Part shown: positions 57,339 to 64,000 of the stretch, piece by piece
Layout: the number at the start of each line of letters is the position of its first letter
Numbering within the stretch: the stretch's first letter is position 1
Assembly (NCBI GenBank): GCA_020205615.1
Contig: JAINUW010000730.1
Coordinates: 62,001 to 126,000 of the forward strand
Origin: Panax quinquefolius
Taxonomy: Eukaryota > Streptophyta > Magnoliopsida > Apiales > Araliaceae
Reading direction: 5' to 3'
DNA length: 64,000 nt
The notes under the pieces: generated by a model
The model's input: only the letters and a program-made list of their open reading frames with translations
What the model was told of the DNA's origin: nothing
Database searches by the model: none
Position numbers and translations under genes: made by a program

Positions 57339-59983
57339 TGTAAAATTTCAGTAAATGAATTTGTAATTAACAACATTTTAACATACATTCTTTTATTAAT
57401 TACCAAAATAATTTAGGTCTTGTTTTAAATTGGTATCTCCCACTATTTTCTTCAAACTATATTACCCTCACTTATATAGTTTAAGCAAAATCTAATTAAA
57501 GATTTGCTAGTGAGAATAAGGATCCCATTTCAAATGTATATAGCCTTGTGGTGACACAACAAACTATATATAAATAAATAGGTAGACAACTTTTGTCAAT
57601 TACATCAACTATGCAACTCCTCAGTATTTTTGCTCTTAGATTATTTTGATCAAGTGGTGGCACATCCGAATCAAAATTATCCAAGTTAAGTCCAACCTAG
57701 CACTCCATATATTCAAAAAGAAAAATATCATCCTTGTGGTGACACAACAAAACAATATTGTTCAATTTTCTTTATAAGCATCAAATGTGATAAATTAACA
57801 TCTTAAATACTTAATACTTGCCTTGTGGTGACACAACAAACTCATATTAAATATTTAATACTCTATTAATTTTATCATGCTAGAAGGCGACGTTCGATAT
57901 TCCAAATATCTTTGAACGCTTAGGACTTAATATAAAAAATTGAGGGGTTTGTTATTAATTTGTCTCATCTTGTTTAGCGGCGCACATTATATATATATAT
58001 AAAATACGCGTATATATTAATGAACATGCGAAGCATGTTTGCATAATATATAATATATATAATATAAGCATGCACATATAGAATACTATATTCTACCCGG
58101 ATTGATTATGGACTTTTATTCTAGTTTGGTTCACTAGAGCCACCAAGTGAACCAAAAGGTCAAACCCTAGGGGTGCAAGAAATAATATTTAAATATAACT
58201 ATTACATTTAAACCCTGCTCTATTACAACGGGTCTTCAAGCGCTTTTGTCCTTCGATCTCTAATTCTTCAAAATTAATTCTAAATATTCCTATTACAAAA
58301 CTATTTTAAAATAAATAGAAACCTTGATCGTTAATCAAGGGAAGTACATAGAGAGAGATAGAATTTACATTAAGAAAAATTAGAGAAGACGAGGTACGCT
58401 GAGACCCCATTTAATAAAACCCATACATTCATGCATCCAACTAAAATAAAATCCAATCATATCGGGTCAATAGTCCATAATCAATCCCATTTATTATCAT
58501 ACACATCACCATATGCATCAATAAATAACATTCATCTCATGAATAATAAACATTTAATATATATATTGATATCATTTAATGGGCAACTTTAGTTAGTATA
58601 AAATCTATTTTGAATTAAAATAAACTCCTTTATTTTAATCCAAATTTAAATCAAAATAAAACTATTTTATTTTAATTTATCTAATTTTTTTTTGAATAAA
58701 ATAAACTATTTTATTTTAATCAAAATAAACTCCTTTATTTTAATTAATTATGGAATCCAATTCCATATATATATAAAAAATCTTTAATTAAAATAAAATC
58801 TTTTATTTTAATTAATTATGGAATCCAATTCCATGTAAAAAAAAATCATAAATTAAAGGAAACACGGATATTCTTTCCTATTCACAAATAAACTCCTTTA
58901 TTTTGAATAATATGAAATCTTATTTCATATTTAAATAAACTCTTTTATTTAAGGAAATTAGGATTCTCTTTCCTATTCACAAATAAACTCTTTTATTTTG
59001 AATAATATGAAATCCTATTTCATATCTAAATAAACTCCTTTATTTAAGGAAATTAGGATTCTCTTTCCTATTCATAAATAAACTCTTTTATTTTGAATAA
59101 TATGAAATCTTATTTCATATCTAAATAAACTCATTTATTTAAGGAAACATATAATCCAATTTCAACTCCAATTAGTTATCATGGAATCCAATTCCAACTC
59201 TAATTAGTTAGATGAAATTCTAATTTTAAAATTAAAATAAATTCTTTTTTATTTTAATATTTAAAATAAACCTTTTATTTTAAAATTAAAATAAATATTA
59301 TTTTAATTATAAAATTATTAAGAATAATATATATTATATATATATAATATATTATAAAATAATAAAATAACCGTATATATATATATATCTTATATATATA
59401 TATATATATATAAGTTTTGGTTATTATATATATATATATATATATAATATATGCCATCCCTTGCAATCCGTGGGTTTTTGTTTCCTGTTATTGAATCCCG
59501 TGCATGCATGTAAAAAAAAAACACCTGCTGCCAGGTTTTCAACTTAATTAAAAGGAAAAAACCGTGGCCTTAATGTTTTGGTTGCCAATATTTCCGTGGG
59601 TTTTTTTTTTTTTCTTTTGTTGCACGGAAATCCTTGAAATCCGGGAATGAGAGAAACAAAAAAAAATCTCGATTTCCGTGCATTGCTGCTTCACTTTTTG
59701 TCTCATGTTTTTCCGTGCAACTTGATATCTGTTAACCAAAAAAAACGGCAGCTTGCCCTTTATTTCTGTGACTCACACATGGCCACCCTTTATTTCCGTG
59801 ACATCCTGTTCTCATTTTCATGTTTTGTTTCAAATGCGAGTCAATATTAATGAAGTTTATTCACACGTTTTTTTTTTTTTTTTTTAAATTTTATACAATA
59901 AAAATTATGCCCAATAAAATTGTTCTAAACACATATCAACATACATATCAAATCTGAACAATTAATAATTCGCATAAAGGTTT
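57339..59983 (-). other. copia C untranslated leader
   Basis: Hairpin motifs ttgtggtgacacaa lie at 57546-57559, 57734-57747 and 57833-57846. About 95-base tandem repeats lie at 58870-59140 and (at)n at about 59325-59450. From about 59455 to 59900 it has its own sequence with T-runs (about 59602 and 59868-59885) not matched in copia B. Confidence 0.75.
58870..59140. repeat. about 95-bp tandem repeat in copia C leader
   Basis: Three units start near 58878, 58972 and 59067 with cctattca(c/t)aaataaact. Homologous to 35700-35990. Confidence 0.88.
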
Positions 59984-59997
59984 GGCTCTGATGCCAC
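59984..59997 (-). promoter_or_regulatory. primer-binding site of copia C
   Basis: Minus strand GTGGCATCAGAGCC directly after the LTR end CCTAACA, identical to copia B. Confidence 0.82.
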
Positions 59998-61878
59998 TGT
60001 TAGGTTTGTAATATTCATAACGCAATCAAATTGCAAAATTAATGCGGAAGCGTGTAAAAATCAGAGTTTAAAAAATTTACAAACCATATACCCGGATCAT
60101 CCTTTATGCACAATTATTAATTAAACGAAAAGATATGAAGAAATAAAACATACCCTTGAAGATCCGAAGCTTCCTCAGGTACAAGTTCACCTCCAATCCT
60201 TTTCGCGTTCAACTTGAATCCACCGGGGTTTTGTTCCTTCCTTAGATCAACGTTAGCCACCCAAGCGTTTGGCCTCTAGAGGTGATTCTCCAAGGAAGAA
60301 GAAAATTCAAGAAGAAGGGTGGTTGGCTAAACCCTAGTTTTTCTATCTCTATAGAAAGGGTGTACTCTCCCAACAATTGGAATTATTACGTATGTTTTAA
60401 AGTCAACAACCCATACCACCCATAATAAGACTCCTCTTATTTATAGATGTGGGCAACCCACCTTAACAATTAAGGAATTGAGTTTATTTAATTAATTAAA
60501 TTCTTTTAATTAATTAAGCTCCCTAATCTTATTAGGGATAATTAATTAAACTCCTTTAACTAATTTTCCTTCCTAATCCAATTAGGAATAAATGAGAGTA
60601 CTTATATTAAATTAATTCTTAAACTCTTTTAGAAATTAAAATAATAATAATTGTAATAATATTAATAAGACTCTCTTATTAATTTATATTTAATATTTCT
60701 AAAATATTAAATAATAATATTAAGCTATTTAATTTATTCTATCACCATAGATTAAATTAAATATACTTAACATATTATTACGATTATGCCATTAACTTCT
60801 TAAATAATTATTCTTCCTTTTATGGTGTGACCCTTTAGGTTCTCCATATTAAACCTGGTTGTGAATAAATCAATTAGAACAATTCTAATCTTATTTAAAT
60901 AAATAAATTAAACAATTAATTTATTTAAATAATATTTATTCTACAATAGGATAAGTTCTCCAATGATCAACGACTTTCCGGATAATATAGATTTCAACAT
61001 TAATCATTAAAGAACCTTTGAGTAAATAGTTACCGTACAATTCAATCCTTCCACCATACAATGTCCCAATTAAATATAAGACATGGAATTACTGTCAAGT
61101 CTTATTTTATTTAATTATATGTATTTCGATTCTTAAATGCACAACTCCAAAATAATGGAAATTAGAAACTCCTTTCTAATTTCATTCTGCCTTGGCCAAG
61201 GACTACTGGGTTGTCATTTATCGAATCACATAGGACATTTCTCTTCTTTTATTAGAAGTGGTAGATTCTTTATCGATCATACATTATCTCCATACATAAC
61301 TTATTATACCCAAGCATACCCTTTGATATACCCTAAGGGTCTTAAGGAATAAGTCAAAGTATAACTCATCATACACAAGATACTATGATGATCTCAAGTC
61401 CAAGGATTACTTGTACTACTATCACTACAGAATTCCTATCGACAGCAAATAAAACTCCATTAGGTATTCCTTAGCTTGAGCCACGCTCAAATGAACTTAT
61501 TCTCTAATAAGCACCTACATACTTGCTTTAGTGTCTCCACACAAATGATCATGAGATCAATCATCCTCATCAACGATGAGCAAGCAACGTATGTACCAAT
61601 CTATCCGGATTCACTAATCCCCAATTTAGTAATCCAATGATTGGGAACTATTTTAGTTTTAAGCTTTCTAAGAATTTAGATCTCATTAGAATGATCATCA
61701 TCATTATTCTAAAAACATTGCTTAAAACTATGGGTTTATCACATATTATAAAACAGCATCATGTAGATAATTAAAAGCCTTTAATAAGTTAATACTTTTT
61801 ATTAATAAATGAATAAGATTGTTACAAAGTATATGCTTTATCATCAAACATGATTGGCTTGTGTGCATACTACTTTCA
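59998..61878 (-). repeat. right (5') LTR of copia C
   Basis: 1,881 bases; starts TGTTAGGTTTGTAATATTC and ends CTACTTTCA before cttgg. Reverse TATA at 60440-60446. It differs from the left LTR by few substitutions and scattered small indels. Confidence 0.93.
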
Positions 61879-62879
61879 CTTGGGTCGCCACTTACATGGT
61901 ACATAAATTCAAATACAACTTATTAACCTAACTGTCGTGTACAATACGACATAAACTGTGAGTTTGAATACAAATATTGTCTACTAGATATTATACAAAC
62001 TCAAAAGGAGTCCTCATTACAACTATTATCACACTATTTCACGTAATAGTGAGGACTACTAATGCTATCCTCTTCGGACCATTACTGCGTTCCCGACTCG
62101 TCGTCCGCCTATGTTCTCATTTCAAGAGAAAAAGTGAAAGAAAGGGTGAGCTCAACTAGCCCAAGAAGAAATATTATGACTAAGATAATGCAGAATAAAT
62201 TATCATTAGCCTTCAAAAATGTTAAACCGATAAAATACAATAGACAACCCGGTTTAAGCTGCAGCGGAATGAATAAGCAATCCATTAAAAGAGTCAAGTA
62301 GAGAATAAAGTCTACTATCTTTTAGGTTTTAAAAGGTTTTCATCAATTTTATCACGAGACTCAAACTTAATAAATAAACCACCACATCTAATCATCCCCG
62401 TACCACGGCCAAGGATTTTCATCAAATTATCAATGGTCATGACTATACCGAATCACCCCCTAGTCATAATCATACCAAAACTATCCATCAACGTGACACA
62501 GCCACCGAGGACTTTTGTCACATCATTTATATCAAGTCATGATTATACCGAATGATCCTCGGTCATAATCATACTAAGTTCATCTATGCACGTAAGCCAA
62601 AGATAACATAATAATATAACATGAGGATGATGACAATGACATAGTAATTCAATAAAACAAGTTCAAGAATTATTTAATCCATGAATTATTAACGCCCAAA
62701 TTGTCAACATGATCTTTGTTTCCAGAGAGTAAAATTCAAGAATGATCGGAAGAATATTTCCATGAAAAGATTTGGATGAAACGCAAATATCAAGGATATT
62801 CTACTAATTTCATGGAGTATAAGTCAAAGTTTTAACCAATTGGGTATAATAAAGAATGGAATAACAAAAGAAATCACCA

Positions 62880-63350
62880 TGCATGCGGTACTTCAGCATG
62901 ATAAAAGTTATTCCAATGTAATAATAATAATAACGGAACGTGTCGGTGAAATTACACCTGCAAACGAGGATGTTCCAAATGTAATAATAAAGATGGAACC
63001 GGATCCGTGTAAAAACACATGATAGGATATTCTAATGTAATAATAAAGAGCGGAACCAGTGGGTGTAAAACACATGCATGGATGTTCCAGTAAGAATAAT
63101 AAAAGCGGAACCCAGTCGGTGTAAAACACATGCATGTGATGTTCCAATGTAATAATAGAAGAATGTCACCAAGTATAGGTAAATCACAGATACAAAGTTA
63201 TTCCAATGTAATAATAAGCAATGGAATAACATAAGGATTTCACCAAGTATAGGGTATCTGGCGTACACATGAGTTATGTATAGAGTATGCCACTTTTACA
63301 AAAGTTATTCCAATAGAATAATAATGAATGGAATAACAGAAGTTCTCTTC
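62880..63350 (-). repeat. about 57-bp minisatellite in gypsy C LTR
   Basis: About six to seven units with core ttccaatgtaataataa(a)g and (g)tgtaaaacacatgcatg(ga). It occupies the LTR position where the other gypsy LTRs have tactattcac repeats. Confidence 0.82.
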
Positions 63351-63639
63351 AAGAAGAAAGAATAACACCCCTTACCGTAAAAGAACTGAATATAGAAGTA
63401 GTGAAGTAGCAGAATACTCTTCTTCTTTCTATAATTTTTCTCTATAGCTTCTCTCTATAATTTCTCTCTCTAGAGTTTCAATGAATTTAAGAAAATAATG
63501 AAGGAATGAGCTTCTATTTATAGGAAAATGGAATGCATAGTAACTAATCCATGAACGGTCCAGATTGATTTACTTTAATCTGACGGTCCATATTTAAAGA
63601 AAAATCTTTTAAATAAAATATAATATATTCTATTTATAT

Positions 63640-63715
63640 AAAACATTTTACTATGCAAACACTATGCAATACTATGCAAAAACACTATGCAAAATACTAT
63701 GTAACACTATGCATA
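63640..63715 (-). repeat. ACTATGCAA short repeats in U3
   Basis: Five to six copies of actatgcaa(a/t)a(c)act stand in near tandem. A shorter version is at 4853-4892 (catagtattgcatagtg) and at the breakpoint 6447. Confidence 0.8.
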
Positions 63716-64000
63716 ATAAAATATAATATATTCTATTTATAGAATAACTTTAATAAAGTATTCTATTTTATATAAAAGATGTTTTACATTTTATTACGTT
63801 AATAATACGAATAAAACAAAAACGTCATTATCGCTATAATAATTCATATTATTAATCGATAATAATGGAATCAAACCTGAGTGACTTCTCACATAGGCAT
63901 CAATAATCAATACCGTGTGCTACTATGCAACCACACGTATTACTGTACTTTTACTACCGAGTAGTTCAACAGTATCAACGGTAAAACTTCCGCCGTTATT

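Larger units (their letters stand above)
52467..61878 (-). mobile_element. complete Ty1/copia element C with target duplication cttgg
   Basis: LTRs 52467-54340 and 59998-61878 are both complete with TGTTAGG..ACTTTCA ends on the plus strand. Internal DNA is 54341-59997. Perfect cttgg copies lie at 52462-52466 and 61879-61883, and the interrupted gypsy LTR sequence can be followed across. Gag, protease, integrase, linker, RT tail and RNase H remnants are on the minus strand. Like B it lacks the RT fingers and palm. It is younger than gypsy element C. Confidence 0.94.
61879..64000 (-). repeat. gypsy element C 5' LTR, main part, cut by window edge
   Basis: It resumes the LTR with cttgggtcgccacttacatg and runs in reverse through the gtag-type repeats (62385-62600), a different minisatellite (62880-63350), the donor-like complement cttaccgt (63371), reverse TATA (63514-63524), actatgcaa repeats (63645-63715) and conserved U3 (ccgtgtgctactatgcaacc near 63912). 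By comparison with 3877 about 260 bases remain beyond the window. Confidence 0.9.

Noticed and set aside
62880..63350. CRISPR-like regular repeat array
   Set aside because: Units are degenerate, without distinct conserved repeat and unique spacer, and lie within a plant LTR.
1..64000. tRNA or rRNA genes
   Set aside because: No cloverleaf with A and B boxes and no rRNA-like sequence noticed. tRNA-like matches at 25122, 36695, 52411 and 59984 are only primer-binding sites.

Overview
This 64 kb window looks like repeat-rich, AT-rich nuclear DNA from a flowering plant, probably a eudicot. I recognise no intact host gene, tRNA, rRNA or CRISPR array. Almost everything assignable is LTR retrotransposon DNA in nested layers: chromodomain-bearing Ty3/gypsy elements, a Ty1/copia family on the minus strand, and several LTR-like or minisatellite-rich blocks without coding capacity. 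All coding regions are broken by stops, frameshifts or deletions, so they are annotated as pseudogenes.

Layout. 1-211 is the edge of a reverse-oriented LTR that cuts the 5' part off a gypsy element (212-6444, plus strand) with gag, protease, RT-RNase H, an integrase remnant, a chromodomain and a 3' LTR. A second LTR of this family follows with its 5' half inverted (6447-7444) and its 3' half direct (8322-9995), separated by unassigned DNA. 9996-11546 holds two reverse LTR pieces around a possible PIF/Harbinger transposase scrap. From 11547 to 38559 lie two copia elements side by side on the minus strand: A (11547-21070) and B (21071-38559). B's left LTR contains a full-length gypsy element (22352-30625) with a perfect 5-bp target duplication, catta.

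38560-42600 continues an older reverse LTR, split by a gypsy solo LTR (39568-42322). 42600-46470 is non-coding DNA made of duplications and minisatellites, with a motif resembling Tat/Ogre elements. A 5.1-kb LTR-like element carrying a 1.37-kb internal tandem duplication (46471-51546) splits one minisatellite in two. 51800-52466 is the 5' end of another reverse gypsy element. Its LTR is interrupted by a complete copia element C (52467-61878, target duplication cttgg) and resumes at 61884, running past the window edge.

The main points of interest are: an array of small inverted repeats with apparently compensating stem changes (44960-45425); a deletion of the RT core shared by copia B and C, suggesting a non-autonomous subfamily moved in trans; a hairpin motif present three times in each copia leader; a conserved splice donor/acceptor pair around the gypsy leader; minisatellites of different sequence occupying the U5 region of related gypsy LTRs; and an LTR split by inversion. 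Domain calls rest on motifs read by eye. No alignments or database searches were run.
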